A DNA stretch of 44,365 nt from Candidatus Merdisoma merdipullorum. Its GTDB lineage: Bacteria; Bacillota; Clostridia; Lachnospirales; Lachnospiraceae. The stretch spans positions 1 to 44,365 of the forward strand of contig DVLE01000057.1 of the NCBI GenBank assembly GCA_018715645.1. Direction: 5' to 3'. The notes below the pieces were generated by a model. That model was not told the DNA's origin. It did no database searches and saw only the letters and a program-made list of their open reading frames with translations. Every line of letters begins with the position of its first letter. Positions within the stretch are counted from its first letter, which is position 1. A program made the translations under genes and the position numbers. Below, piece after piece: positions 14,419 to 24,500 of this stretch.

Positions 14419-15261
14419 ATGAGCATGATGCAGATTGGAAGCCATATTTCATCGGCAAAAGGGTACGAGGCAATGGGAAAGCAGGCGCTTAAGCTTGGCG
14501 CCAGCACTTTTGCCTTCTTCACCCGCAATCCCAGAGGCGGAAGCGCGAAAGCTGTCAATGAGGCGGATGTGCAGAGATTTCTTGAACTCTGGAAAGAAAA
14601 AGGATACGGAAAAATCGTAGCCCACGCGCCTTATACGCTGAACGCCTGCTCTGATAAGGCGCAGGTGCGCCGCTTTGCCAGGGAAGCTTTCGCTGAGGAC
14701 CTGGCGCGCATGGAATATACGCCAGGGAACTATTACAATTTTCATCCGGGAAGCCATGTGGGACAGGGAGAGGAGACAGGCGTCCGCCTGATCGCTGAGC
14801 TTCTGAACGAGTGTCTGCGGGAAGATATGACGACGACAGTCCTTCTGGAAACCATGGCCGGAAAGGGAAGCGAGATTGGGCGAAGCTTTGAAGAACTGCG
14901 GGAGATTCTGGATTGCGTCCGGCTCTCAGACAAGATAGGAGTCTGTCTGGATACTTGCCATGTCTGGGATGCAGGCTATGACATTGTAAATGATTTGGAG
15001 AGCGTTCTGCGGGAATTTGATAGGGTTGTGGGTCTGAATCGTCTGAAAGCTGTTCATATCAATGACAGCATAAATACTCTGGGCAGCCATAAGGATCGGC
15101 ATGCCCGGATAGGAGAGGGGCAGATTGGCACAGAGGCCTTTGTACGGATTATCAATCATCCGGCCTTGAGAGAGCTTCCGTTTATTCTGGAAACGCCTAA
15201 CGACGATGCAGGCTGGACAAAGGAGATTGCCATGCTGCGGGAAAAGTATCAGGAGTTTTAG
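14419..15261 (+). CDS. nfo: Endonuclease IV (AP endonuclease)
   Basis: Endonuclease IV cuts DNA 5' of abasic sites in base excision repair using three zinc ions. The 280-aa length is normal. Metal-ligand motifs are visible in order: GSHIS near the start, VAHAPY, NFHPGSH, LETMAGKG, CLDTCHVWDAGYD, HINDS, GSHKDRHARIG and LETPND. ATG at 14419 is preceded by GAAGGAA, though the second Met (MMQIGSH) is also possible. It follows the zinc-ribbon gene by 28 bases and is convergent with the CNNM gene across a very long hairpin. Confidence 0.96.
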   Translation: MSMMQIGSHISSAKGYEAMGKQALKLGASTFAFFTRNPRGGSAKAVNEADVQRFLELWKEKGYGKIVAHAPYTLNACSDKAQVRRFAREAFAEDLARMEYTPGNYYNFHPGSHVGQGEETGVRLIAELLNECLREDMTTTVLLETMAGKGSEIGRSFEELREILDCVRLSDKIGVCLDTCHVWDAGYDIVNDLESVLREFDRVVGLNRLKAVHINDSINTLGSHKDRHARIGEGQIGTEAFVRIINHPALRELPFILETPNDDAGWTKEIAMLREKYQEF

Positions 15262-15299
15262 CGGTTTGGCGGCGTTTTGCCTGTCAGACTGCAGAAAGG

Positions 15300-15359
15300 A
15301 TACAAATAGCAGGACGCCGCGAAAGCTGGGGGGCTTTCGCGGCGTCCTGCTATTTGTAT
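15300..15359. terminator. 27-bp perfect hairpin, bidirectional terminator
   Basis: Bases 15300-15326 and 15333-15359 are perfect reverse complements around a six-base loop TGGGGG (15327-15332). The GC-rich inner stem (GGACGCCGCGAAAGC) is flanked by an AT-rich outer part, so either direction ends in U-rich RNA. It separates the convergent nfo and CNNM genes. Confidence 0.85.
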
Positions 15360-15365
15360 TCCTGT

Positions 15366-16724
15366 TTATTTATCTTTTTCGTCGTTTTCTTCACTGGACT
15401 CTTTGCTTTCCTTTTCCGGGAGCTTTGTGACAAGAATCTGTTCGATGCGCTTGTCCTGAATTTTCTGAATCTCAAAGCGAAGCCCGTCAATCTCCAGCGT
15501 CTGCAAATCATCTTCCTCCGGAATATAGCCAAGCTCATCCAGCAAAAGACCGGAAATCGTGTCATGACTTTCGGATTCCAGCTCGGTATCCAGCTCATCA
15601 TTCAGGTCATTGATTGTGACAAGACCGGTCAGCAGCCAGGTATGCTCGTCCAGCTCCGTGATCTTCGGCTCATCATCGTCGTCTCCCGTATCGTCAATGG
15701 GTCCCATGACTTCCTCTACCAGATCCTCGATGGTCACAATACCGGAGAAACCGCCGTATTCGTCAATCAGAATCGCGATATACTGGTGAGATTCCTGAAG
15801 CTCCTTAAAGAGTTCGTCAATATTTTTACTTTCCAATACAAAATATGGCTTGTGCAGAATGGAACGAACGTCTACGTTTTCAAAACCACACCTTCTGGCT
15901 TCCAGCATAAAGTCTTTCATATACAGGATACCGATGATATTGTCGATCTCCTCCTCATAAACCGGAATCCTGGAATGGCGTGTGGCAAGCATCTCGTCCA
16001 GATAGGATGTGAGCGGTTCGTTTACGTCGATGGCGTACACATCCGTACGTGACGTCATGATCTCCCTTGCCAGAATATCGTCAAACTCAAAGACAGAATC
16101 CAGCATTTCCGATTCGTATTCGTCAAAGAGGCCCGACTCCACGCCGTTTTCGATTAATGCGCGGATTTCCGCCTCAGAAACCTTTTCCTCAGAAACCTCA
16201 TCGTGCATACCGACCAGGCGCATAACCAGACCTGTGGATACGGAAAGCAGTTTCACGACAGGCGCCGTGATCTTGGAAAATATCCGGATCGGACCGACTA
16301 CAAACATACTGAAAGATTCAGCTTTCTGCTGAGCGACACGCTTTGGCACCAGCTCACCAAATACAAGGGTAAAGTAGGACAAAATCAGCGTGATAATGAC
16401 TACGGAAATCGTATCACTGTTGGGAATATGTAGATTTACCAGCACAGCTTCCAGCCTCTTGGATATTCCGGTAGCGGCGGATGCACTGTTGAAAAATCCA
16501 GCCAGTGTGATAACGATCTGGATCGTAGATAGAAAACGTGAGGGTTCCTTTAAAAGCTCCAGGACAAGGGCGGCTTTTTTATTGCCCTCCTCGGCTTTTT
16601 GAGACAACTTGCTGGGGCTGGCCGATACAAGCGCCATTTCTGCGCCGGCAAAAAATGCGTTCAGTGCCGTCAGAAATACAAGCAATAATAGCTGCAGCCA
16701 TAAATTGTCAGGGTCAGAATCCAT
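15366..16724 (-). CDS. CNNM/CorC (HlyC) family membrane protein with CBS domains
   Basis: The 452-aa protein has an N-terminal CNNM (DUF21) domain with four hydrophobic segments and 'FAGAEMALVSAS', then a CBS pair (about 195-320, with EIMTSRTDVYAIDV and HSRIPVYEEEIDNIIG) and a C-terminal CorC_HlyC domain (about 345-425). The family is implicated in Mg2+ or Co2+ efflux; the old name hemolysin is misleading. The start is the ATG at 16724, preceded by AGGAGG (complement of 16735-16740); an in-frame upstream ATG at 16787 lacks a site. The last 20 residues are very acidic and basic (KESKESSEENDEKDK). It is transcribed alone. Confidence 0.9.
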   Translation of the reverse strand: MDSDPDNLWLQLLLLVFLTALNAFFAGAEMALVSASPSKLSQKAEEGNKKAALVLELLKEPSRFLSTIQIVITLAGFFNSASAATGISKRLEAVLVNLHIPNSDTISVVIITLILSYFTLVFGELVPKRVAQQKAESFSMFVVGPIRIFSKITAPVVKLLSVSTGLVMRLVGMHDEVSEEKVSEAEIRALIENGVESGLFDEYESEMLDSVFEFDDILAREIMTSRTDVYAIDVNEPLTSYLDEMLATRHSRIPVYEEEIDNIIGILYMKDFMLEARRCGFENVDVRSILHKPYFVLESKNIDELFKELQESHQYIAILIDEYGGFSGIVTIEDLVEEVMGPIDDTGDDDDEPKITELDEHTWLLTGLVTINDLNDELDTELESESHDTISGLLLDELGYIPEEDDLQTLEIDGLRFEIQKIQDKRIEQILVTKLPEKESKESSEENDEKDK

Positions 16725-16856
16725 AAAACCAAAACCTCCTAAATATAAAAAGAAAATAGAAATATATAACGCTTTCCATTCTACCACAGATCCTCTTTCC
16801 GCTCAAGAAATTTTTTTACAGCTTTTCGGACAATTTTTTAATTTTTCTTGAATTTG

Positions 16857-16885
16857 TTGTTTTTTCCTTTACCAGACGGTATAAT
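16857..16885 (+). promoter_or_regulatory. Promoter of the beta-CASP nuclease/amidase unit
   Basis: TTGTTT (16857-16862) and TATAAT (16880-16885) are 17 bases apart, 72 bases before the start of the nuclease gene. Confidence 0.55.
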
Positions 16886-16957
16886 GTGATTAGATGAAAG
16901 TTTTGCCGGAGATGAACTTCGGCAGACGGAAATATCGATAAAAAAGGAGATGAGACA

Positions 16958-18559
16958 ATGAAGCTGACCTTTCTTGGCGCGGCGCATGAGGTGACGGGAA
17001 GCTGCCATATGCTGGAAGCCTGCGGCAAGATTATTCTTGTGGACTGCGGCATGGAACAGGGGCCGGATATTTATGAGAATCAAGAGATTCCTGTGGACGC
17101 CGCCCGCATCGACTATGTGTTTCTGACTCACGCTCATATTGATCATTCCGGTCTTTTGCCTCTGCTTTATAAGAGGGGCTTTCGGGGAACCATCTTTGCG
17201 ACTTATGCGACCTGGGATCTCTGCGAAATCATGCTTCGCGACAGCGCGCATATACAGATGTTTGAAGCCGAATGGAGAAACCGTAAGGCTAAAAGGGCCG
17301 GAAAGCCGGAGTATGTGCCGCTGTATACCATGGAGGATGCGGACGGAGTCATGAAGCTTTTCTGCGGCTGTCCATACGGGGAACGGATTCAGATTGTTGA
17401 GGGAATTGAAGTGCGCTTTACCGACGTAGGACACCTGCTTGGTTCATCCTGCATCGAAGTCTGGCTGAAGGAACGCAAGGAAGAGGCAAAGCTTGTATTT
17501 TCCGGCGACATCGGAAATATTCACCAGCCTATTTTGAAAGATCCCCGTACGGTAGACATGGCGGATTATGTGATTATGGAATCCACCTACGGAGACAGGA
17601 GCCATGGAGAGCGTCCGGATTATATCGCTTCCCTGACAAAAATTCTTCAGGAGACCTTTGACCGGGGCGGCAATGTGGTGATTCCCTCTTTTGCGGTAGG
17701 CCGTACCCAGGAGATGCTTTATTTTCTGCGGGAAATCAAAAGTCAGGGATTAGTAAAAGGCCATAACGGCTTCAAGGTCTATGTGGACAGTCCTCTGGCT
17801 GTCCAGGCTACGACAGTGTTTAATAAAAACATGTATGAATGCTTCGATGAAGAAACGCTCGCTCTGGTAAAGTCAGGAATCAATCCCATCAGTTTTCCGG
17901 GATTAAGCCTGTCCATTACAAGCGATGAATCCAAGGCTATCAATTTTAACGAAGAGCCAAAGGTTATCATCTCAGCCTCAGGAATGTGTGAAGCGGGACG
18001 TATCCGTCATCATCTCAAGCATAATCTCTGGAGACCGGAATGTACGATACTCTTTGTGGGTTATCAGGCTGTGGGAACTCTTGGAAGATCGCTGGTGGAA
18101 GGAGTAAAGCAGGTGAAGCTTTTCGGAGAGCCTGTAGAAGTGCAGGCCCATATCGAAACGCTTGCCGGAATCAGCGGACATGCGGACAAGCAGGGCCTGA
18201 TAAACTGGGCAGAAGGGCTTCGTACAAAGCCAAGACGTGTCTTTATCGTACATGGCGAGGATCAGGTCTGCGACAGCTTTGCAGACTGCCTGAGAAATGA
18301 ATACGGCTACAGTACGGCTGCTCCTTACAGCGGAGAAAGCTGGGATCTGGGCTCCAATGTCCGGTTGACTGAAGGAAACCGGGAACGCAGCGCAAAAACT
18401 GCTAAAACGGCGAAGCAAACCTCAACGGTTTACGACAGGCTTATGGACTGCGGAAAGCGTTTGACGGGACTGATCGAAGGAAGCAAGGGGCTGACCAATA
18501 AAGATCTGGCCAGGTTTGCAGATCAGATACAAGCGCTTTGTGAAAAATGGGAAAAATGA
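16958..18559 (+). CDS. Metallo-beta-lactamase/beta-CASP RNA-processing nuclease
   Basis: The 533-aa protein has the zinc signature LTHAHIDHSG (His58, His60, Asp62, His63). A later FTDVGHLLGSS, FSGDIGN and a beta-CASP insert follow (about 230-400, with VVIPSFAVGRTQEMLYFL and ISASGMCEAGRIRHHL). The C-terminal metal motif is GISGHADKQGL. This is the architecture of CPSF-73-like bacterial and archaeal RNA nucleases, distinct from RNase J. It probably cuts or trims RNA in the cytoplasm; its targets in Clostridia are not known. The last 70 residues form a separate helical tail. AAGGAGATGA precedes the start. The amidase gene begins 16 bases after its stop, so they likely share an mRNA. Confidence 0.88.
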   Translation: MKLTFLGAAHEVTGSCHMLEACGKIILVDCGMEQGPDIYENQEIPVDAARIDYVFLTHAHIDHSGLLPLLYKRGFRGTIFATYATWDLCEIMLRDSAHIQMFEAEWRNRKAKRAGKPEYVPLYTMEDADGVMKLFCGCPYGERIQIVEGIEVRFTDVGHLLGSSCIEVWLKERKEEAKLVFSGDIGNIHQPILKDPRTVDMADYVIMESTYGDRSHGERPDYIASLTKILQETFDRGGNVVIPSFAVGRTQEMLYFLREIKSQGLVKGHNGFKVYVDSPLAVQATTVFNKNMYECFDEETLALVKSGINPISFPGLSLSITSDESKAINFNEEPKVIISASGMCEAGRIRHHLKHNLWRPECTILFVGYQAVGTLGRSLVEGVKQVKLFGEPVEVQAHIETLAGISGHADKQGLINWAEGLRTKPRRVFIVHGEDQVCDSFADCLRNEYGYSTAAPYSGESWDLGSNVRLTEGNRERSAKTAKTAKQTSTVYDRLMDCGKRLTGLIEGSKGLTNKDLARFADQIQALCEKWEK

Positions 18560-18575
18560 GGAGAGTAATACCGAC

Positions 18576-19328
18576 ATGGCTACAAAGGACAAGCAACAGT
18601 TAACCCCGGAACAGCGGCGCCGGAGAATGGAACTTAGGAGGCGCAAGCAAAGAGAGCTTCAGCGCCGCAGAAGGAAAAAACGAATTCTGATCGGGACTGG
18701 AATCGCCGCAGGCGTTATCATTCTGGCCCTTATTATCTTCCTTATCGTGAGACTGACCGGGGGGCCGGCAACTATTTCCGCAAAGGGAGAGACTTTTGTG
18801 ATTGCCCTCGATCCTGGACACGGCGGCGAGGATACCGGTATGACAGGCGTGTCTGCATCAGAAAAGGATATTGATCTGAAGATCTGTTCCAAGCTGAAGA
18901 TCATGCTGGAAAGCCAGGGTTATCAGGTGGTACTCACAAGAGAGGACGATACCCGTCTTTCCAAGGAGGAGAGAGTGGCCCTTGCAAATGAATCCGGCGC
19001 AGATCTTCTGGTAAGCGTACACTGCAATTACTCGGAGGACGACACGGGGCTTACAGGAGCGGCCAGCAGTTACCAGGATGGCAGCCGGCAAAGCGAAGCG
19101 CTGGCTGAGAATATTCAGTCTGCTCTGACAGATGAGAGCGGAGCGGCTGACAAAGGAACAAAGGCAGGAAACTATACGATCCTGAATGATGCGGAAATGC
19201 CCGCGGTTCTGGTAGAGGCAGGGTATCTCAGCAATGAAACGGAAGCAGCCAATCTGGCCGACGACGTCTATCAGAACGATGTGGCAAAAGGGATCGCCAG
19301 AGGTATCATTGCAAGTCTGAGCAGATAG
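18576..19328 (+). CDS. N-acetylmuramoyl-L-alanine amidase (Amidase_3), membrane-anchored
   Basis: The enzyme cleaves the bond between N-acetylmuramic acid and L-alanine in peptidoglycan. ATG at 18576 is chosen for GAGGAGAG at 18558-18565. The 250-aa protein has a strikingly basic cytoplasmic head (residues 14-36, mostly Arg/Lys), one membrane helix (about 37-60) and an outer Amidase_3 domain. Its zinc ligands and catalytic Glu are DPGHGG (His82), SEKDIDLK (Glu96), VSVHCN (His149) and LVEAGYLSN (Glu214). There is no cell-wall binding repeat. It follows the beta-CASP nuclease gene closely. A role in spore or vegetative wall remodelling cannot be told apart from the sequence. Confidence 0.92.
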   Translation: MATKDKQQLTPEQRRRRMELRRRKQRELQRRRRKKRILIGTGIAAGVIILALIIFLIVRLTGGPATISAKGETFVIALDPGHGGEDTGMTGVSASEKDIDLKICSKLKIMLESQGYQVVLTREDDTRLSKEERVALANESGADLLVSVHCNYSEDDTGLTGAASSYQDGSRQSEALAENIQSALTDESGAADKGTKAGNYTILNDAEMPAVLVEAGYLSNETEAANLADDVYQNDVAKGIARGIIASLSR

Positions 19329-19359
19329 TCATAATATTATATAAAAGGAGAACGTAGAT

Positions 19360-19716
19360 ATGGAAAAGCAGGTACTTGATTTTGTGAAGGAAAAGACAAA
19401 GGCATTGATCGCAGCTCCGAGCTGCTGCAAGGAAGCGAAGGAAGCAGCCGAGAACTGGCTCGCAGCCATCGGAACAGAGAAAGAGGCAGAGGAAACCAGA
19501 AAGTATATTGCAGAACTGGAAGAGGATCTGGTTTCCATTGACAGTCTGATCGAACTTGCGGAATCTGAACTGGGACAGAAGATTTTCGGTGAAAATGCAA
19601 AGAACGTAGCTGAGCAGGGACGTAAAGCGAAGGAAGCCGGAGCGAAAAACTGTTTCTGCGATGCCTGCGCGGCAGTGGAAGCAATTCTTTCTAAAAAGGC
19701 TGAGATGCTTGCTTAA
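19360..19716 (+). CDS. Small helical protein with Cys pairs, sometimes mislabelled Hsp90
   Basis: The 118-aa product is Ala/Glu/Lys-rich and almost wholly helical. It has APSCCKEAKEAAENW near the start, a KYIAELEEDLVSIDSLI centre and CFCDACAAVEAILSKK near the end. Close relatives occur widely in Lachnospiraceae, where automatic annotation often calls them a molecular chaperone Hsp90; nothing here resembles the Hsp90 ATPase domain. The four Cys (CC and CxCxxC) could bind metal or form disulfides. AAAGGAGAA precedes the start. It stands 31 bases after the amidase gene and 58 before a nitroreductase, which makes a redox-linked role a possible guess only. Confidence 0.75.
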   Translation: MEKQVLDFVKEKTKALIAAPSCCKEAKEAAENWLAAIGTEKEAEETRKYIAELEEDLVSIDSLIELAESELGQKIFGENAKNVAEQGRKAKEAGAKNCFCDACAAVEAILSKKAEMLA

Positions 19717-19774
19717 TCAGCTGCACTGGATTGCATAATATTTTTATGTAAACCATAAGAAAGGAGGCTTTTTC

Positions 19775-20296
19775 ATGGGTGAGACATTGACAGTCATTCG
19801 TGAAAGAAGGAGTGTAAAAAGCTATAAACCGGACATGATTCCGGAGGATGCCCTTCAGAAGATCATAGAGGCTGGTACCTGGGCTGCCAGCGGAATGGGA
19901 AAGCAGTCGCCTATCATTCTTGCAGTTACTAATAAGGAACTGAGGGACAGACTTTCCGGAATGAATGCCAGGATTATGGGGACCAAGGCGGATCCCTTTT
20001 ATGGAGCTCCTGTCGTTCTGGTCGTACTGGCGGATAAGAATGTTCCTACACATGTATATGATGGCTCCCTTGTAATGGCCAATCTGATGCTGGCCGCAAA
20101 AGATCTGGGCATTGGAAGCTGTTGGATTCATCGTGCCAAGGAAGAATTTGAAAGTGAAGAAGGCAGGGAAATCCTGAAATCTCTTGGTATTGAAGGAGAG
20201 TATGAGGGAATCGGTCACTGTATCTTGGGTTATCCGGAGGGAGAACCCAGAAAAGCAGCCGAAAGGAAGACTTCGTACGTATACTATGCCAGATAG
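19775..20296 (+). CDS. Nitroreductase-family flavoprotein
   Basis: The 173-aa protein has the short nitroreductase fold: ERRSVKSYKPDMIP at residues 10-23 (FMN phosphate contact Arg-Arg-Ser), AGTWAASGMGKQSPIILAV, and a late GIGSCWIHRAKEEF segment. Family members are FMN-binding homodimers that use NAD(P)H to reduce nitroaromatics, quinones or similar substrates. The physiological substrate is unknown. AAAGGAGG precedes the start. The gene is flanked by short AT-rich spacers and may share a transcript with the Cys-containing gene ahead. Confidence 0.88.
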   Translation: MGETLTVIRERRSVKSYKPDMIPEDALQKIIEAGTWAASGMGKQSPIILAVTNKELRDRLSGMNARIMGTKADPFYGAPVVLVVLADKNVPTHVYDGSLVMANLMLAAKDLGIGSCWIHRAKEEFESEEGREILKSLGIEGEYEGIGHCILGYPEGEPRKAAERKTSYVYYAR

Positions 20297-20334
20297 ATAA
20301 TTTATTTGGAATTTGTTTTCTTTTTTGAAAAGAT

Positions 20335-20353
20335 GTTGTATAATATATACAAC
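20335..20353. promoter_or_regulatory. Palindrome over the -10 of the cytidylate-kinase-like gene
   Basis: GTTGTATA (20335-20342), ATA, TATACAAC (20346-20353) is a perfect 8-bp palindrome that contains TATAAT (20339-20344). A repressor binding here would block the promoter. No matching -35 at 17 bases is obvious. Confidence 0.4.
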
Positions 20354-20379
20354 AAGACCGGGAAAGGAGACAGAGGTAT

Positions 20380-21018
20380 ATGGCAAATAATACAATTATT
20401 ACAATCGCCCGTCAGTATGGCAGCGGCGGACATGATGTTGGGAAAAAGCTTGCAGAGGAATTGAATATTCCTTTCTACGACAAAGAGCTTCTTGAAAGGG
20501 CGGCCAAGGACAGCGGATTCTGTCAGGAGATATTTGAGAATTATGATGAAAAGCCTACCAACAGCTTCTTATATTCTCTTGTCATGGATACCTATTCCAT
20601 GGGATATTCTTCAGCCGCTTTTGCAGAGATGCCTCTGAATCACAAAATCTTTCTGGCGCAGTTCAATGCGATCAAAGATATTGCGAAGGAGGGTCCCTGC
20701 GTCATCGTGGGACGCTGTGCGGATTATGCGCTTGCGGATTTCCCGAATGTAGTCAATGTGTATCTGTACGCAGATATGAAGGACAGGATTGCCAGGATTG
20801 CCAGACGGCATGATCTGACGGACGCCAAGGCAAAGGATATGATTCAGAAGACGGATAAGAGCCGCGCCAGCTACTATAATTATTATACCAATAAAAAATG
20901 GGGCGAGGCTACCGGCTATGATCTCTGCCTGAACACAGGTACTTTGGGTATCGACGGAACGATTCACATGATTCGGGAGTTTGCAGCATACAAAGAGAGA
21001 AAACACGAAAAGCTATGA
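20380..21018 (+). CDS. Cytidylate kinase-like P-loop protein
   Basis: The 212-aa protein opens with IITIARQYGSGGHDVGKKLA, a P-loop variant typical of the cytidylate kinase-like family (Cytidylate_kin2). This is followed by IPFYDKELLERAA, a VIVGRCADYAL strand and a NVYLYADMKDRIARI lid region. True CMP kinases have GPAGAGKST, so this is a relative whose phosphate acceptor is not established. A helical insert with EKPTNSFLYSLVMDT lies near residues 55-80. GAAAGGAG precedes the start, and dtd follows 22 bases after its stop. Confidence 0.88.
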   Translation: MANNTIITIARQYGSGGHDVGKKLAEELNIPFYDKELLERAAKDSGFCQEIFENYDEKPTNSFLYSLVMDTYSMGYSSAAFAEMPLNHKIFLAQFNAIKDIAKEGPCVIVGRCADYALADFPNVVNVYLYADMKDRIARIARRHDLTDAKAKDMIQKTDKSRASYYNYYTNKKWGEATGYDLCLNTGTLGIDGTIHMIREFAAYKERKHEKL

Positions 21019-21040
21019 ATAAGACAACAGGAAGAAGCAG

Positions 21041-21502
21041 ATGAAATTTGTGATACAAAGAGTTTCCCGCGCATCGGTGACGGTGCGCGGGAAGGTCATA
21101 GGCCGTATCGGCCAGGGGTATCTTGTCCTGGTTGGCGTGGGCCAGGGAGATACAAAAGAAGACGCAGACCGTTTGATGCGGAAGATGATCGGCCTGCGCA
21201 TTTTTTCTGATGAGAACGGGAAAATCAATAAGTCATTAAAGGATGTGGGCGGAGAGCTTCTGCTCGTTTCGCAGTTCACGCTGTACGCCGACTGCCGACA
21301 TGGAAACCGGCCGGGATTCACAGAAGCCGGAGATCCTCAAGCCGCAAAGGAATTGTACGAATATGTAATAGAGTCCTGCCGGAAGGATGTACCAGTCGTC
21401 GAGCAGGGAGAGTTTGGCGCCGAAATGCAGGTAGAGCTGATAAATGACGGCCCGTTTACGATCATATTAGATTCAGAAATCTACAGGGAGAGAAAAAAAT
21501 GA
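21041..21502 (+). CDS. dtd: D-aminoacyl-tRNA deacylase
   Basis: DTD hydrolyses D-aminoacyl-tRNAs (and Gly-tRNA-Ala), protecting translation. The 153-aa protein starts [15 protein letters not shown] as family members do and carries both cross-subunit active-site motifs, SQFTLYADC (near residue 77) and the NDGPFTI motif (near 138; normally NxGPVT). The normal length is about 145-150. AGGAAGAAG precedes the start. Its stop overlaps the carB start by ATGA, so the two are translationally coupled. Confidence 0.96.
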   Translation: MKFVIQRVSRASVTVRGKVIGRIGQGYLVLVGVGQGDTKEDADRLMRKMIGLRIFSDENGKINKSLKDVGGELLLVSQFTLYADCRHGNRPGFTEAGDPQAAKELYEYVIESCRKDVPVVEQGEFGAEMQVELINDGPFTIILDSEIYRERKK

Positions 21503-24500
21503 GTAAAAGAGAAGACATCCATAAGGTATTGATTATCGGTTCGGGACCCATTATCATCGGTCAGGCTTGCGAATTTGACTATTCAGGCACACAGGCATGC
21601 AAGGCTTTGAAGAAGCTGGGCTATGAGATTGTACTTGTAAATTCCAATCCGGCCACAATCATGACCGATCCGGGAACGGCTGACGTAACCTACATCGAGC
21701 CTTTGAATGTAGAAAGGCTCACCCAGATCATCGAAAAGGAAAGACCAGATGCCCTGCTTCCAAACTTAGGAGGGCAGTCCGGTCTTAATCTCTGTTCGGA
21801 GCTTTCCAAGGCGGGAGTTCTGGAAAAATATGGAGTAAAGGTCATCGGTGTGCAGGTGGACGCCATTGAGCGTGGCGAAGATAGGATTGAATTTAAGCAC
21901 ACCATGGACAGCCTTGGCATCGAAATGGCCAGAAGCGAGGTGGCCTACAGTGTAGACGAAGCAGTGGCCATCGCGGAGAAACTGGGCTATCCGGTAGTAC
22001 TTCGCCCTGCATATACCATGGGCGGCGCAGGCGGCGGCCTTGTCTATAACGTAGAGGAACTGAAAACTGTCGTCGCCAGAGGGCTGCAGGCCAGCCTTGT
22101 GGGACAGGTTCTGGTTGAGGAATCTATTCTTGGCTGGGAGGAGCTTGAGCTTGAGGTTGTCAGAGACAGCAAGAATAATCTGATCACAGTCTGCTTTATC
22201 GAAAATATCGATCCCATGGGCGTTCACACAGGCGATTCCTTCTGTTCCGCGCCGATGCTGACGGTTCCGGAACATGTACAGAAAAGATTGCAGGAAAAAT
22301 CCTATAAAATCGTGGAAGCGATTCAGGTCATCGGAGGAACGAATGTGCAGTGGGCTCATAATCCGAAAACTGATCGAGATATTGTTATTGAGATCAATCC
22401 GAGAACCTCCCGTTCTTCCGCGCTGGCTTCTAAGGCCACTGGTTTTCCGATCGCTCTTGTATCCGCCATGCTGGCTTCCGGAATGACGCTGGACGAGATT
22501 CCCTGCGGAAAATACGGAACCCTTGATAAATATGTCCCGGATGGAGATTATATCGTAATCAAATTCGCCCGTTGGGCCTTTGAAAAGTTTAAGGGCGTGG
22601 AAGATAAGCTTGGCACTCAGATGCGCGCCGTAGGCGAGGTGATGAGTATAGGAAAAACTTATAAGGAAGCCTTCCAGAAAGCAATCCGCAGCCTTGAGAC
22701 CGGAAGGTACGGTCTTGGTTTCGCCCGTGATTTCCATGACAAGACAAAAAAAGAACTGATGAAGCTTTTGCATACGGCCACCAGCGAGCGCCAGTTTATC
22801 ATGTATGAGGCTCTCCGCAAGGGAGCCACCGTAGAAGAACTGCACGAGCTTACCAGAATCAAGCCTTATTTTATTGAACAGATGAAGGAGCTGGTGGATG
22901 AGGAAGAAGAACTTCTGAAAGCTAAAGGCAGTATTCCGGAATCTGAAAAACTGGCTCAGGCTAAGAAGGATGGATTTTCTGACCGGTATTTAAGCCAGAT
23001 ACTTGAAGTATCTGAGTCAGACATCCGCAAAGCCAGAACGGAAATGGGTGTGACAGAAGCCTGGGAGGGCGTTCACGTAAGCGGAACCAAGGACAGCGCA
23101 TATTACTATTCCACCTACAATGCCCCGGATAGGAGCACTGTGAACACCGACAGACCAAAGATTATGATTCTCGGCGGAGGGCCGAACCGGATCGGCCAGG
23201 GTATCGAGTTTGATTACTGCTGCGTCCATGCGGCTATTGCATTGAAAAAGCTCGGCTTTGAAACCATCATTGTAAACTGTAACCCTGAGACGGTTTCCAC
23301 AGATTACGACACCTCTGACAAGCTGTATTTTGAACCGCTGACTTTAGAGGACGTCTTAAGCATTCATGAAAAGGAAAAGCCCGTGGGTGTGATCGCACAG
23401 TTCGGAGGACAGACGCCTCTGAATCTGGCTTCTGATTTGGAGAAGAACGGCGTACGTATTCTGGGTACCAGCCCGGAGATCATCGATCTGGCTGAGGACC
23501 GTGATCGTTTCCGTGCAATTATGGAAAAGCTGGATATTCCGATGCCTGAGGCAGGAATGGCTGTAGACGTGGAAGAAGCCCTGGAGATCGCAGAGAAAAT
23601 CGGTTATCCTGTTATGGTGCGGCCTTCCTATGTACTTGGCGGACGCGGCATGGAGGTAGTTCACGATCCGGAAAGCCTGAAGGAATATATGAGAGCTGCC
23701 GTAGGCGTGACGCCTGACCGGCCGATCCTGATCGATCGTTTCCTCCATCATGCAATGGAGTGCGAAGCCGACGCTATCTGCGACGGAACCCATGCTTTTG
23801 TACCCGCCGTTATGGAGCATATTGAGCTGGCGGGCGTTCATTCGGGTGATTCCGCCTGCATTTTGCCGTCTTTGAATATTTCAGAGAAGAATGTGAAGCT
23901 TATCAAGGAATATACCAAGAAGATTGCAGAGGAGATGCACGTCTGCGGCCTGATGAATATTCAGTACGCCATTGAAGACGACAAGGTCTTTGTTCTGGAA
24001 GCCAATCCAAGAGCTTCCCGGACCGTTCCCCTTGTGTCAAAGGTCTGCAATATTCAAATGGTACAGCTTGCCACCGAGGTCATTACGGAAGAACTGACCG
24101 GAAGGCCGTCGCCCGTTCCGGGACTGAAGGAAAGCAAATTCCATCATTACGGCGTCAAGGAAGCGGTATTCCCCTTCAATATGTTCCAGGAGGTCGATCC
24201 CCTGCTTGGACCGGAGATGCGCTCTACAGGCGAAGTTCTCGGTCTTGCGCCCAACTTTGGGGAAGCCTTCTACAAGGCTCAGGAAGCCACACAGACGCCT
24301 CTGCCGCTAAAAGGCACTGTCCTTATCAGCGTAAGCGACCGCGACAAACCTGAGGTGGTTCAGGTAGCTAAAGGCTTTTACGAAGACGGATTCCGAATCC
24401 TTGCTACGGGACGTACCTGCGATATGATCCAGGAGGCTGGAATCCCCGCGGAGAAGATTAAGAAGCTTCAGGAAGGACGCCCCAACATTATGGACGCCAT

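Noticed and set aside
15300-15359. Transposon end or MITE at the 27-bp inverted repeat
   Set aside because: The loop is only six bases, no target duplication is seen, and it sits exactly where a bidirectional terminator is expected.
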